Part shown: positions 56,014 through 64,000 of the stretch, in pieces
Position numbering within the stretch: the first letter of the stretch is position 1
How the letters are laid out: the number at the start of each line of letters is the position of its first letter
Assembly: GCA_046538735.1 (NCBI GenBank)
Contig: JBKHII010000007.1
Span: 1-64,000, forward strand
Reading direction: 5' to 3'
DNA length: 64,000 bases
Source of the DNA: SLST01 sp046538735
GTDB lineage: Bacteria > Spirochaetota > Spirochaetia > DSM-27196 > SLST01
Notes under the pieces: generated by a model
The model's input: the letters and a program-made list of their open reading frames with translations, nothing else
Databases searched by the model: none
What the model was told of the DNA's origin: nothing
Program-made: the position numbers and the translations under genes

Positions 56014-57894
56014 GTGGCCCACGATATCCGAGATTCCATCGAAGCCCAGCCTCCTCACCGCCCGCCGCGAGGCCGATTCTACACGGTTTTCGCCATCGTT
56101 GCCGTCGTCGTCGTCCTCGTGCTCGTCCGCTATGGTTCGATCATGCTCTCGGCCGCGGCTCCCGTGCCGGCCACGAACGTGCCCGCCCCGGTCGAACGCG
56201 GACCGATCCTTGATCGCAACGGACGCATCCTCGCGATCCAGACGTCGCTCGAGACCGTCTGGGCGTGGCGCCCGGAGGTAGAGGACCCCGCGCGCACGGC
56301 CCGCGAGCTCGCACCGCTCATCGACATGGAACCGGCCGTTCTCGCCCGGAGGCTGACCGGACCCACGGGATCGGTCACGATCAAACGAACGATCTCCCCG
56401 GGCGAGAGCGAGGCGATCCGTGCGGCGCAGGAAGAAGGGCTCCTTCAGGGCATCCGTCTTCGAGAAGACTACGGACGCAGCTACCCCGAGCGCGAGAGTC
56501 TCGCACCGGTCGTGGGGTTCGTGGGTGCGGACGGGCACGGGATGACGGGGATCGAGTACACGATGGAGCAGTGGCTCTCCCCGAGCTCCGACGGGGCCGG
56601 GTTCGGCAACCAGGTCTTCCTCACCGTGGACATGAACATCCAGCACGAGTCCGAACGCCTCGCGCGCGAGGCGCTCGAGCGATACGACGCGGATTCCGTG
56701 GTCTTGCTCACGATGGACGCGGAGAGCGGCGACCTCCTCGGGTACGCATCGCTCCCCGGTTTCGACGCAAACCAGTACGGGACGTACTCGGAGCAGGAAC
56801 GGCGCAATCGCCCCATCTCGGACGTCTACGAGCCGGGCAGCGTCTTCAAGATCTTCTCCATTGGAAGCTTCCTGCAGGTCGACGCGATTTCCATGGGCTC
56901 CACCTACGCGACGAACGGCATCTTCACCGGAGTGCAGCCGCCGATTCACGACCTCGCGAACTACGGCACCATCGATACCACCGGCATCATCCGATACTCG
57001 AGCAACGTGGGCGCCGCGATTGCGAGCGAGCGGGTTTCCGCTCGCTCGTTCTACAACATGCTGCGGCTGTTCGGATTCGGTGAGAAGACCGGAGTCGGTC
57101 TCAACGGCGAGGAAGCAGGTATCCTCGCGCGACCCGATAACTGGTCCGGCCGCACCAGGGCAACCCTTGCGATCGGGCAGGAGATCGCCGTGACCGCGCT
57201 GCAACTCGTCTCCGCGGCAACCGTGTACGCGAATCACGGGATTCTCATCAAACCGAACATCGTGGATAAGGTCGTCTCGCCAACGGGGCGCGTGCTCGCA
57301 GACTACGGCCGCACCCCGGTTCGCGAAGTCGTCTCACCTCAGACCGCCGCCGAGGTACTCTCCGCGATGGAGGAGGCCGTCTCCAACAACGGAACCGCGC
57401 GAAGAATCGAGTACGAAGGGCTGCGAATCGCCGCGAAGACCGGCACGGCCGAGAGCCTCGATCCCGCGACCGGCACGTACTCAGAGGACGCGTTCGTCGC
57501 GTCCACGCTCGCGATCCTTCCCGCAGACTCACCTTCTCTGATCATCTACATGGCGATCCACTATCCGAAGGGCGGAGAGTTCTACGGCGGACGAATCGTC
57601 ACCCCGATCGTCCGCGACTACCTCGACTTCCTCGTTCCTTACCTGGGGATCCCGGTGGAAGGAGACGGGAGGGTCGTACACGCGGGCCGCATCACCGTCC
57701 AGCAGGTCGTCCTACCCTCGATTGACGACACCGTGCCCGACTTCTCCGGACTGCCCAAGAGGACGCTCCTGCCGCTCCTCGAACGAGACGACGTGCGCGT
57801 CGTGATCGACGGATACGGCTGGGTCGCCCGACAGTCGCCGCCGCCGGGCACCCCGTTCGAGCGTGGGATGACGCTCCGCCTGGAGCTGGAGTAG
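56014..57894 (+). CDS. Class B penicillin-binding protein (FtsI/PBP2-like) with PASTA domain
   Basis: This transpeptidase cross-links peptidoglycan, most likely at the division site. The 626-residue protein has a short cytoplasmic end, one membrane helix (FAIVAVVVVLVLVRYGSI), a dimerisation domain beginning RGPILDRNGRILA, and the transpeptidase motifs S276-V-F-K279, SSN and K475-T-G-T. A PASTA domain follows at about 565-626 (VPDFSGLPKRTLLPLLERDD). PASTA in this class is typical of SpoVD- and PBP2x-like proteins. The start is GTG with no clear Shine-Dalgarno. Confidence 0.9.
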   Translation: MAHDIRDSIEAQPPHRPPRGRFYTVFAIVAVVVVLVLVRYGSIMLSAAAPVPATNVPAPVERGPILDRNGRILAIQTSLETVWAWRPEVEDPARTARELAPLIDMEPAVLARRLTGPTGSVTIKRTISPGESEAIRAAQEEGLLQGIRLREDYGRSYPERESLAPVVGFVGADGHGMTGIEYTMEQWLSPSSDGAGFGNQVFLTVDMNIQHESERLAREALERYDADSVVLLTMDAESGDLLGYASLPGFDANQYGTYSEQERRNRPISDVYEPGSVFKIFSIGSFLQVDAISMGSTYATNGIFTGVQPPIHDLANYGTIDTTGIIRYSSNVGAAIASERVSARSFYNMLRLFGFGEKTGVGLNGEEAGILARPDNWSGRTRATLAIGQEIAVTALQLVSAATVYANHGILIKPNIVDKVVSPTGRVLADYGRTPVREVVSPQTAAEVLSAMEEAVSNNGTARRIEYEGLRIAAKTGTAESLDPATGTYSEDAFVASTLAILPADSPSLIIYMAIHYPKGGEFYGGRIVTPIVRDYLDFLVPYLGIPVEGDGRVVHAGRITVQQVVLPSIDDTVPDFSGLPKRTLLPLLERDDVRVVIDGYGWVARQSPPPGTPFERGMTLRLELE

Positions 57895-57895
57895 C

Positions 57896-59632
57896 ATGAC
57901 CGGGCACCAGGTGATTCGACTCGAGAACGCCCGAAACGGCAGCCCAACGCTCCTCGTGGACGGGCGCTTCGTTCACAGCCGCCATGATCCCGAGCGCGAG
58001 GCGGAGCGCACGGCCTCACAGATCGCCCGCCGGGAACCGCCGGCGGTCGTCATGCTCGGCCTCGGCCTCGGCTACCACGCGGCGTATCTGCTTCGCCGGA
58101 CGGAGGCAACGGTGGTCGTCGCGTTCGAACCGTCGCGAGAGATCGTCGACCTCGCGTTCGAACACGGTCCGCTTGCGGACGCGTCGCAGAGGGAGCGGCT
58201 GACGATCGTGACAACGGTCGACGATCTCTCGGCGGCGCTCCCCCGCCTCGCGGCCGAGGGCTTCGAGTCGCTCGTCCTTCCCGGCCGTTCACCCGAGGAA
58301 GAGCCGTTCGCCGGCGCACGGCGGGCGCTCGAGTCGTTCGCCGCGCGCGTCGAAATCAACCGAAGCACGCTCGCGCGGTTCGGACGCCTGTGGGTGAGGA
58401 ACCTCTGCCGGAACGTTCCGCGCCTCGTAACCGGCCGCGGAGTCGATCAGCTTCGAAACGCGTTCGCCGGCGTTCCCGTGCTTCTGCTCGCGGCCGGCCC
58501 CTCGCTCGATCAGGTACTCCCGCATCTGCGTGAGATCGCGAACCGCACGCTCGTCGTCGCCGTGGACACCGCGCTCCCGGCTGCGCTCCGTTTCGGAGTC
58601 GAACCCGATTTCGCCGTCGTCGTGGATCCCCAGTACTGGAACGCCCGCCACTTGGACAGAGTCTCGCCAAAGAGAACGGTGCTCGTCTCGGAAGCGTCCG
58701 CGCACCCACGGGTATTCGAGCCGTTCGCCAAGCCCGTCTTCTTCTGCTCGAGCGTCTTTCCGCTCGGCCGCGTTCTCGAGCAGGCGCTCGGCGCCTTCGG
58801 ACCGCTTGGCGCCGGAGGTTCGGTCTCCACGACCGCATGGGACCTTGCCCGCGTCCTCGGCGCGCCCGCCGTCTACACGGCCGGACTCGATCTCGGCTTC
58901 CCCGGCGGCCGGACCCACGTGAGGTCCAGCTTCTTCGAAGAGCTCGCACTCATACGAGGTCTGCGCCTCGCCCCCGCCGAAGCCGTGGTATTCCGATACA
59001 CCTGGGGAGCCGGACCGAGACCGATTCCTGCAAACGACGGCGCGGAGCTCCTCTCCGACCGGCGGATGGACATCTACCGCTCGTGGTTCGCCTCGCAACT
59101 CGCACGATCGGGGGCCCCGCCGACCTTCTCCCTCACGCGGGGCGGAGCGCAGATCGACAGTTTGTCGCCCGCCTCGCTCGCGGACCTCCGCGCGCTCGAG
59201 CCCCGGCGTGCCGACATCAACGAGCGTCTCGCCGCCGTCCGGAAGCGCACGACTCGGTCGGAGTCCGCGGATACCGCGGAGCGCAACCGCGTCTTGCGCA
59301 GAACGCTCCAGGGCGTGCGTGACGACGTTGTAGACCTCCTCGCCGTCGCACAGGCCGCGGTCACCGAGATCGATCGCATCCGAGCCGACTACGACTCGGG
59401 GACGGCCGTGGACTTCTCGCCGCTGGCACCGCTCGATCGTCGGCTCGCCTCGCATGCAGGCGCGGCGGTGGGCAGCTTCCTCATCCAGGAATCGATCTCG
59501 CAGATACGCTCAGGCTACGGCAGCGGAGATCTCGAGGAGCAGATCAACGCGTCCGAGTCGATCTATCGCGGCCTGGCGAACGCGGCGGTCTTTCACGCCG
59601 AACAGCTCGAGAATGCCGTCGAACGAATTTAA
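57896..59632 (+). CDS. MptE-like/DUF115 protein, possible Maf-type flagellin glycosyltransferase
   Basis: The 578-residue protein has the MptE-like (DUF115) core: LLLAAGPSLDQVLPHL near residue 198, VVAVDTALPAALRFGVEPDF and VVVDPQYWNARHL. It is followed by a variable helical C-terminus. Spirochaetes and other motile bacteria use DUF115 proteins of the Maf family to attach nonulosonic acids to flagellin, but no sugar-synthesis gene is nearby, so the role here is open. It begins one base after the penicillin-binding protein stop and is followed by a strong terminator. Confidence 0.8.
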   Translation: MTGHQVIRLENARNGSPTLLVDGRFVHSRHDPEREAERTASQIARREPPAVVMLGLGLGYHAAYLLRRTEATVVVAFEPSREIVDLAFEHGPLADASQRERLTIVTTVDDLSAALPRLAAEGFESLVLPGRSPEEEPFAGARRALESFAARVEINRSTLARFGRLWVRNLCRNVPRLVTGRGVDQLRNAFAGVPVLLLAAGPSLDQVLPHLREIANRTLVVAVDTALPAALRFGVEPDFAVVVDPQYWNARHLDRVSPKRTVLVSEASAHPRVFEPFAKPVFFCSSVFPLGRVLEQALGAFGPLGAGGSVSTTAWDLARVLGAPAVYTAGLDLGFPGGRTHVRSSFFEELALIRGLRLAPAEAVVFRYTWGAGPRPIPANDGAELLSDRRMDIYRSWFASQLARSGAPPTFSLTRGGAQIDSLSPASLADLRALEPRRADINERLAAVRKRTTRSESADTAERNRVLRRTLQGVRDDVVDLLAVAQAAVTEIDRIRADYDSGTAVDFSPLAPLDRRLASHAGAAVGSFLIQESISQIRSGYGSGDLEEQINASESIYRGLANAAVFHAEQLENAVERI

Positions 59633-59689
59633 ACGCTCAAGTCTATGACCGGCGGAACCGAGTCTCTAGGTGGGTGACATCTCATCCAA

Positions 59690-59755
59690 ACGGTATGCAG
59701 TGTGCACCGCGAGCCATCGCGGGTATGCAGACGTCCAGGCATACCGTTTTTTTTT
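59690..59755 (+). terminator. Rho-independent terminator with duplicated 5' arm
   Basis: GCATACC (59739-59745) is followed by G and nine Ts (59747-59755). It can pair either with GGTATGC at 59722-59729, giving a compact terminator, or with the earlier copy within 59690-59698, giving a long hairpin that encloses a second stem CCGCGA/TCGCGG. It ends the + strand gene at 59632 and may be the 3' end of a small RNA. A further GC-rich hairpin lies just beyond it at about 59757-59784. Confidence 0.8.
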
Positions 59756-59788
59756 GGGGGCGGGGTCCGAACGGGCCCCGCCTCGATT

Positions 59789-61705
59789 CTATTCGCGTTC
59801 GTCGCCGTTCGTCGCGAGCGCAGCCGGAAAGAGAAACTGAGCCTCGCGGCCGAGCGTCCGGGAGTAGACGCGTCGGATCCGTGCATCGTCGCGAACGACC
59901 GCTTCCTCGGCTCGAACGGCATCTACGACGATCGCGCGCCGCTCGCGGCCGGCGTTGACGACTACGACGACCGCCCCTTCGGGAATCGTGCGAACGACCG
60001 GCGATCTTCCCGCCGGCGTGGACAGGGGCAACGCCTCGCCCTCGTACTCGTAGTAGAGCGCACCGAAACTGTCTCTCTTGATTCGCGTTCGATCCACGAT
60101 GTGGTGCGAGACGACGGTCGCGGACGGAACCATGTACGCGGACTCTCCCGACACCACCACGAGCACATGAATGAGCCGAGCGGACTCGGGCACGGAAATG
60201 ATGAAGGTCATGCCCGCGCCGGGACGATTGATGAGCTTGATCTCGCCTCCCAGAAGCGTACGCACCGAATGCATGACGACGTCGAGCCCAACGCCACGGC
60301 CGGAGCCGGTGTCCGGCTCATCGCGCATGGAGAACCCCGATCGTGCCAGGACGTCCAGAAGTGAGCTCGACTCGTCGCCGGCGCGCGCGCGGACCGCTTG
60401 CTCGTCAATCCCGCGGCCGTCGTCCTGCACGACGATCCGTACCCGCCCGCCGATTCGATCAACGCGCAGCTTGATCGTCGCCGCCGGATGCCGTCCGCGT
60501 CCGGCGCGATCCTCAATCGTCTCGATTCCGTGATCGATGCTGTTGCGAATGAGGTGCATGAGCGCTTCGAGCACCGTGTCCCCAACCGCGCCTTCCACGA
60601 GCGCGCCGTGGCCGCCCACGGCCATCCTCACCCGCTTCCCCTGGCGCGCCGCGTACCGCACCGAGCTCGTCTTCAGCTCCCGCAGGAGGTCGAGAATCTG
60701 TACCCTGTTGCTCGACCCGATTCGATCGCGCAACACCGTAGCGAACCGGACGATCTTCCGAGCGCGCTCGGCAACGTCGCCGCTCTCCTGGTTCTCGAGG
60801 TCGCGCAGCTCTCGAGCCGCCGCGACGATCTCCTCGGCGTACACGGCGACCTCCTCGTGACGATCGCCCCGAGCGCTCACGGGAGATCCGTCGGGCGGCT
60901 CGCGGCGCTCGCTCGTCGCACGCTCGACCACCGACGTCCCGGGCATCGCTTCTTCATAGCTGAGCTCCTCGAGAGCTTCGAGCTCGACCTCGTCCACGTG
61001 CACCGCTCGGCGGATGATTTCCTCCTCGCCGCTCGTCGTCGCGAGCAGGACGAGCTTGTCCGGCGGATCCTCTTTCACGCTCTCGAGCGACGGTTCCGTA
61101 CGCACAACCGCGCACGATACCTCAAGGTTGTTGACGACGAGGAACGATCGCGCGTAGCGCGTCTCCCGGTCGGACCTCAACTGCACGGTCACGCGGAAAA
61201 GGTGCTCGCCCCGCAACCGAGCCTCTCGAAGCATCCCACGCTCGGCCGCCGTCGCTCGCGCGTCGTCGTGGGTCCGGTCCGCGCCGGCGCCTCCCGCCCG
61301 CGCGCCGTCCACGTCAGTCGGTCGGCCGTGCTGCGCACCGTCGCTCGCATCGCCGCCGGCGCTCGAACGACGGGCCTCGCGCTGGGCGCGATGCTCCTTC
61401 AGCGCGATGCCGAGCGCACGCACTCCCCTGCGCAGCCCGTCTCCACGCGCCTCGTCCACCGCGCCGCCGGCGTCGCGTACACCACTGAGCTCGTCCTCGA
61501 GTCGATGCGCGCTCTCGGCAATATCAACGAGATTCAGGAACCCCGCTTCCGATTTGATCGAGTGCGCTGCGCGGAACGCTCGTTCAACGTCGTCCGCGGA
61601 CAGCTGCCCCGTGCCGACGTTGCCGAGTATTCCGCTCAGAGTCTCGAGCATGATCGAACTGTCCGAGTCGAACATGCGTTGAAGCTTCTCGGTCTGCACC
61701 GTCAC
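59789..61705 (-). CDS. CheA-like hybrid histidine kinase
   Basis: The 638-residue protein has an N-terminal HPt domain with the phosphate-accepting H48 in AFRAAHSIKSEAGF, a long low-complexity linker (residues about 110-150), a dimerisation region, a HATPase domain (HLIRNSIDHGIE, DDGRGID, GRGVGLDVV) and a C-terminal CheW-like domain. The layout is that of CheA, but there is no clear P2 domain and the sequence is divergent, so it may serve a non-classical chemosensory pathway. It starts with GTG two bases after the upstream gene and is the last of a four-gene operon with FapA. Confidence 0.85.
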   Translation of the reverse strand: MTVQTEKLQRMFDSDSSIMLETLSGILGNVGTGQLSADDVERAFRAAHSIKSEAGFLNLVDIAESAHRLEDELSGVRDAGGAVDEARGDGLRRGVRALGIALKEHRAQREARRSSAGGDASDGAQHGRPTDVDGARAGGAGADRTHDDARATAAERGMLREARLRGEHLFRVTVQLRSDRETRYARSFLVVNNLEVSCAVVRTEPSLESVKEDPPDKLVLLATTSGEEEIIRRAVHVDEVELEALEELSYEEAMPGTSVVERATSERREPPDGSPVSARGDRHEEVAVYAEEIVAAARELRDLENQESGDVAERARKIVRFATVLRDRIGSSNRVQILDLLRELKTSSVRYAARQGKRVRMAVGGHGALVEGAVGDTVLEALMHLIRNSIDHGIETIEDRAGRGRHPAATIKLRVDRIGGRVRIVVQDDGRGIDEQAVRARAGDESSSLLDVLARSGFSMRDEPDTGSGRGVGLDVVMHSVRTLLGGEIKLINRPGAGMTFIISVPESARLIHVLVVVSGESAYMVPSATVVSHHIVDRTRIKRDSFGALYYEYEGEALPLSTPAGRSPVVRTIPEGAVVVVVNAGRERRAIVVDAVRAEEAVVRDDARIRRVYSRTLGREAQFLFPAALATNGDERE

Positions 61706-61707
61706 GC

Positions 61708-62265
61708 CTACCTCTCCGCTCCTTCGTCCAAGGAGACGATCAACTCTACCTCACCAACGGTCTTTCCCACAATGGAAGCGATCCGCGCCAAGGGCAGTCC
61801 CTGGAGGTAGAGAGCACGGACCCGTTCGCGGAGAGACCCCTCGTTCGGCGCGGGCTCGGGTTCTGTCGGCCGCCCGCCGGACCCGACTCGCGGCTCCTCG
61901 GGCGGTGGTTCGGCCGCCGCGCCGGCACGCCGCGCCGGACCGGAATCGGACGAGCGGATTGCCGGTGAGCCGAGCTTCGTGTACGTCGCGGGCTCGCTTC
62001 GGTGCGTCGCCGCCTCGCGCCTCAGAACGCCCACCCGCTTGTCTGCCTGTTCCACCAACCTCTCGAGCGTGGCGATTCGGTCCTCGATGAGCTCGATGTT
62101 TCGTTCGGTCGTGGAGTTCAGCTCGGTAATGATTGCGCCGACCTCCCGCTTGATGTCATCCAGCGCGGCCTGCTGGCTCGTTCGCGCGGTGATGTTTCGG
62201 TTCAGAATGATATACGCGACCACCACGAGAATGACGGTGATCGCCACAGAGAGCCACCCGCTCAT
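61708..62265 (-). CDS. Membrane-anchored coiled-coil protein with DUF2802-like C-terminus
   Basis: The 185-residue protein has an N-terminal membrane helix (WLSVAITVILVVVAYIIL), a coiled coil (about 30-90), a Pro/Glu-rich linker and a C-terminal helix-turn-helix-like segment (RVRALYLQGLPLARIASIVG, then TVGEVELIVSL). The last part resembles DUF2802/DUF6115 proteins, which are often found beside chemotaxis and flagellar genes. That supports a role with the CheA-like kinase encoded two bases downstream. No catalytic motif is visible. Confidence 0.75.
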   Translation of the reverse strand: MSGWLSVAITVILVVVAYIILNRNITARTSQQAALDDIKREVGAIITELNSTTERNIELIEDRIATLERLVEQADKRVGVLRREAATHRSEPATYTKLGSPAIRSSDSGPARRAGAAAEPPPEEPRVGSGGRPTEPEPAPNEGSLRERVRALYLQGLPLARIASIVGKTVGEVELIVSLDEGAER

Positions 62266-62268
62266 CGG

Positions 62269-62583
62269 CTATCCGGAGATGTCCACATTACGGCCCAGGT
62301 CCGGATCGCGAAACACTTCGTCCTCCCGAGCCTCTTCCTCTTCACTCCGACCTCGGCCGCTACCGCCCCGGTTCCCGCCGCTTTCGTCGTTCACCTGCTC
62401 AGGCCCTTCTTCCTCGGTACTCGTCTCGGTGACACGGTGATCGCGTTCTTGGCTGCGTTCGGCGATCTCACTTGCCGCGACCGCCTGCGCCTGTACCTGC
62501 GCCTCTCGGATCGCCGCCTGGTCCTTCCCGACCTGGTTCAGGCGGGAGAACAATACCTGGAGGTCGATGGGTTGAATCGCCAC
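62269..62583 (-). CDS. Small protein of unknown function
   Basis: The 104-residue protein has a helical N-terminal half (PIDLQVLFSRLNQVGKDQAA, IREAQVQAQAVAASEIAERS) and a disordered, acidic, glycine-rich C-terminal half. I do not recognise it. The start GTG at 62583 overlaps the stop of the FapA gene (TAGTG) and the stop lies three bases before the next gene, so it is firmly embedded in this operon and probably real. Confidence 0.7.
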   Translation of the reverse strand: MAIQPIDLQVLFSRLNQVGKDQAAIREAQVQAQAVAASEIAERSQERDHRVTETSTEEEGPEQVNDESGGNRGGSGRGRSEEEEAREDEVFRDPDLGRNVDISG

Positions 62584-64000
62584 TAGCCCCTCCTGCCGAT
62601 GGTCACATCCTCATCCGTCTCTTCGTACTTGGTCACCTTCACGGTACTCTTGTCCGAGATGAAGGTAACGGCCTTGAACTCGTTGCGCACCTCGAGGAAC
62701 GCGTCCTTGATGTGTACGCGGACGCCCGGGAAGACGGTGCCGGAGGCCGAGATACGCCCGGCGATCTTCAGCCCGCTGAGGTACTCACGGACCTCCTGGA
62801 TCTCCGCGTCGATCTTCTTGATCTCCTTCTGGAACGCAACCTTCTTGTCCTTGAGCTCCTGGTAGAACTCCTTCTTCTCTGCGGACACCGAACGGCCCGA
62901 TCGAACAAGGTTCTCGATCGTGCCCATGTTCAGTTTCACGTCCTCGAGCTGCTGCTGGTACTCATCGCGCTTCGACTCGAGCCCGGCGAGCTTCTCCTTG
63001 CGCTTGGGATCGTAGCCGACCTCGAGAATCGTCTCGCTTCCCGCGACCGATCCGAGGCTCTTTGCGTTGATCTCCTCAACGGCTTTGAGCTGACCGCCGA
63101 CGATGCTCGCTCGTTTTCCCTTGCAGATGATCTTGCGGTCGGCGAGCACCGTACAGCTCATGATTCCGTCCGAGACCACGACAAGATCGCCCGACTCGAC
63201 TCGAGCATTCTCGATGAACTTGGCCCAGACGCTCTTGCCGCACCGAATCGTCGCGGTGTTCTTACCCGCGATTCCCTGGTGCACGATGATGTCGCCCTCG
63301 GCGTCAAGATCGCTCTTGCCAACGCTACCCATGACCTCGATGTTGCCGGCCGCCTTCACAGTGAAGCCGTCGTCCACGTTCCCCTTGACGAGTACGGTGC
63401 CGAGGAAGAGCACGTTCCCGGTCCGCAGATTGACGTCGCCGTTGATCACGTGCACCGGCTCAACGGTGATCTTCCCGGCGGTCACGATCACCTGGCCGTT
63501 GATCTCGGCGATAGCCGATTTCCCGTCGTCACTCAGCCGGACATTCTTGCCGATCGGAAAGTCGACGTCCTTTCCGTCGGACGCGGGAAGCAGCTTTCCC
63601 GTCACGGTCCTGCCGGCCTCGCCGCGTTGCGCGGGTTCTTTTCGCGCGAGAACCTGACCCTGCACGACGTTTTGCACGAGGTTGAGCTCCTTGAAGTCGA
63701 CGCGGCCGTTCGTCTCCTTGAGCCGCACCCGACCAGGGTCAAGCTCGAAGCTGTACCGAATCTGGGCGTCCGCGCCGTTCTTCGGTGGAATACCGTGCGC
63801 AACGGCAACGGTCTCGCGGTAGAGCGGATCGTCCACGAAACTCCCGACCGCCTCCTCGTCTATTCCCGCGACGACGCCGTTCGACTGCAGGAACGTGATG
63901 ACCTGATCGTACGACGGGTCGGCTCCACCCTCGCCCGGTGGATAGGCGATCAGATACGCCTTCATCTCCGCCTCGGCCAACTCGACCGAGAGCGTCGCGT
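62583..64000 (-). CDS. FapA-type (DUF342) polymer-forming protein, 5' end outside the window
   Basis: The frame is open to the right edge, so the N-terminus is missing; a TTG at 63980 is the first candidate start within the window but is unlikely to be the true one. The visible 465-residue part has the beta-helix-like DUF342 repeats (GNVLFLGTVLVKGNVDDGF, GNIEVMGSVGKSDLDAEGDI, HQGIAGKNTATIRCGKSVWA), a coiled coil (LAGLESKRDEYQQQLEDVKL) and a C-terminal cap (GRISASGTVFPGVRVHIKDA). The family includes Vibrio FapA. Here it heads an operon with a CheA-like kinase. Confidence 0.85.
   Translation of the reverse strand, partial: ATLSVELAEAEMKAYLIAYPPGEGGADPSYDQVITFLQSNGVVAGIDEEAVGSFVDDPLYRETVAVAHGIPPKNGADAQIRYSFELDPGRVRLKETNGRVDFKELNLVQNVVQGQVLARKEPAQRGEAGRTVTGKLLPASDGKDVDFPIGKNVRLSDDGKSAIAEINGQVIVTAGKITVEPVHVINGDVNLRTGNVLFLGTVLVKGNVDDGFTVKAAGNIEVMGSVGKSDLDAEGDIIVHQGIAGKNTATIRCGKSVWAKFIENARVESGDLVVVSDGIMSCTVLADRKIICKGKRASIVGGQLKAVEEINAKSLGSVAGSETILEVGYDPKRKEKLAGLESKRDEYQQQLEDVKLNMGTIENLVRSGRSVSAEKKEFYQELKDKKVAFQKEIKKIDAEIQEVREYLSGLKIAGRISASGTVFPGVRVHIKDAFLEVRNEFKAVTFISDKSTVKVTKYEETDEDVTIGRRG

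Overview
The window reads as chromosome of a GC-rich, free-living, probably anaerobic spirochaete. The strongest evidence is flagellar: two FlaA-type sheath proteins with signal peptides, two FlaB core flagellins, FlaG, FliD, FlgK, FlgL and an FlgN-like chaperone, together with FliW and CsrA. Anaerobic life is suggested by a class III ribonucleotide reductase (NrdD/NrdG), a superoxide reductase and a rubredoxin-reductase-like flavoprotein. Methionine (MetX/MetW) and glycogen (GlgA/GlgC) genes fit a free-living organism. Almost every base is coding. I see no tRNA, rRNA, CRISPR array, insertion sequence or prophage gene.

Layout. 1-3931: start of a possible superoxide dismutase gene (cut by the left edge), superoxide reductase, an orphan substrate-binding protein, a rubredoxin-reductase-like enzyme and a DHODH-like enzyme. 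3991-9164: DacA, then nrdR-nrdD-nrdG behind a promoter with two NrdR boxes; NrdD carries a fused thioredoxin-like domain. 9174-14084: a four-gene MCE/Mla-type lipid transport operon in which a PqiC-like lipoprotein is joined to a predicted outer-membrane barrel. 14191-15734: flaA pair. 15812-21501: lipoprotein and membrane protein pair, metX-metW, infC-rpmI-rplT, zapB-like/zapA and a small unknown gene. 21553-24601: an 11-bp tandem repeat, a PfkB kinase, and a PilZ plus TPR pair.

24602-37449 is the main motility block. flaB-flaB-flaG-fliD, an unknown gene and a PilZ protein lie on the + strand. flgN-flgK-flgL-fliW-csrA lie on the - strand, with a small gene plus tsaE-tsaB between them. Both flaB leaders carry a hairpin with a CGGA(U) loop, and the flaG Shine-Dalgarno sits in the loop of a perfect hairpin. 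These match CsrA sites, and csrA and fliW are in the same block, so the window appears to hold both the regulator and its targets.

37482-64000: trxB, a NagZ-like glycosidase, an acetyltransferase, glgA, the mrfB-mrfA repair pair, glgC, a six-gene minus-strand operon (lipoprotein, NAD(P)HX repair, two membrane proteins, Nudix), secA, an M23 peptidase, a PASTA-type penicillin-binding protein, an MptE/Maf-like protein, and a minus-strand operon of FapA, a small protein, a DUF2802-like protein and a CheA-like kinase that runs off the right edge.

A recurring feature is that several genes have a good TTGnnn-N16-18-TAnnnT promoter whose -10 box ends only 6 to 9 bases before the start codon (dacA, metX, 31626, glgA, glgC, secA, 51851). 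This implies leaderless or almost leaderless mRNAs. Start sites were chosen from Shine-Dalgarno sequences, stop/start overlaps and these promoters. All functional calls come from reading motifs by eye, without database searches.
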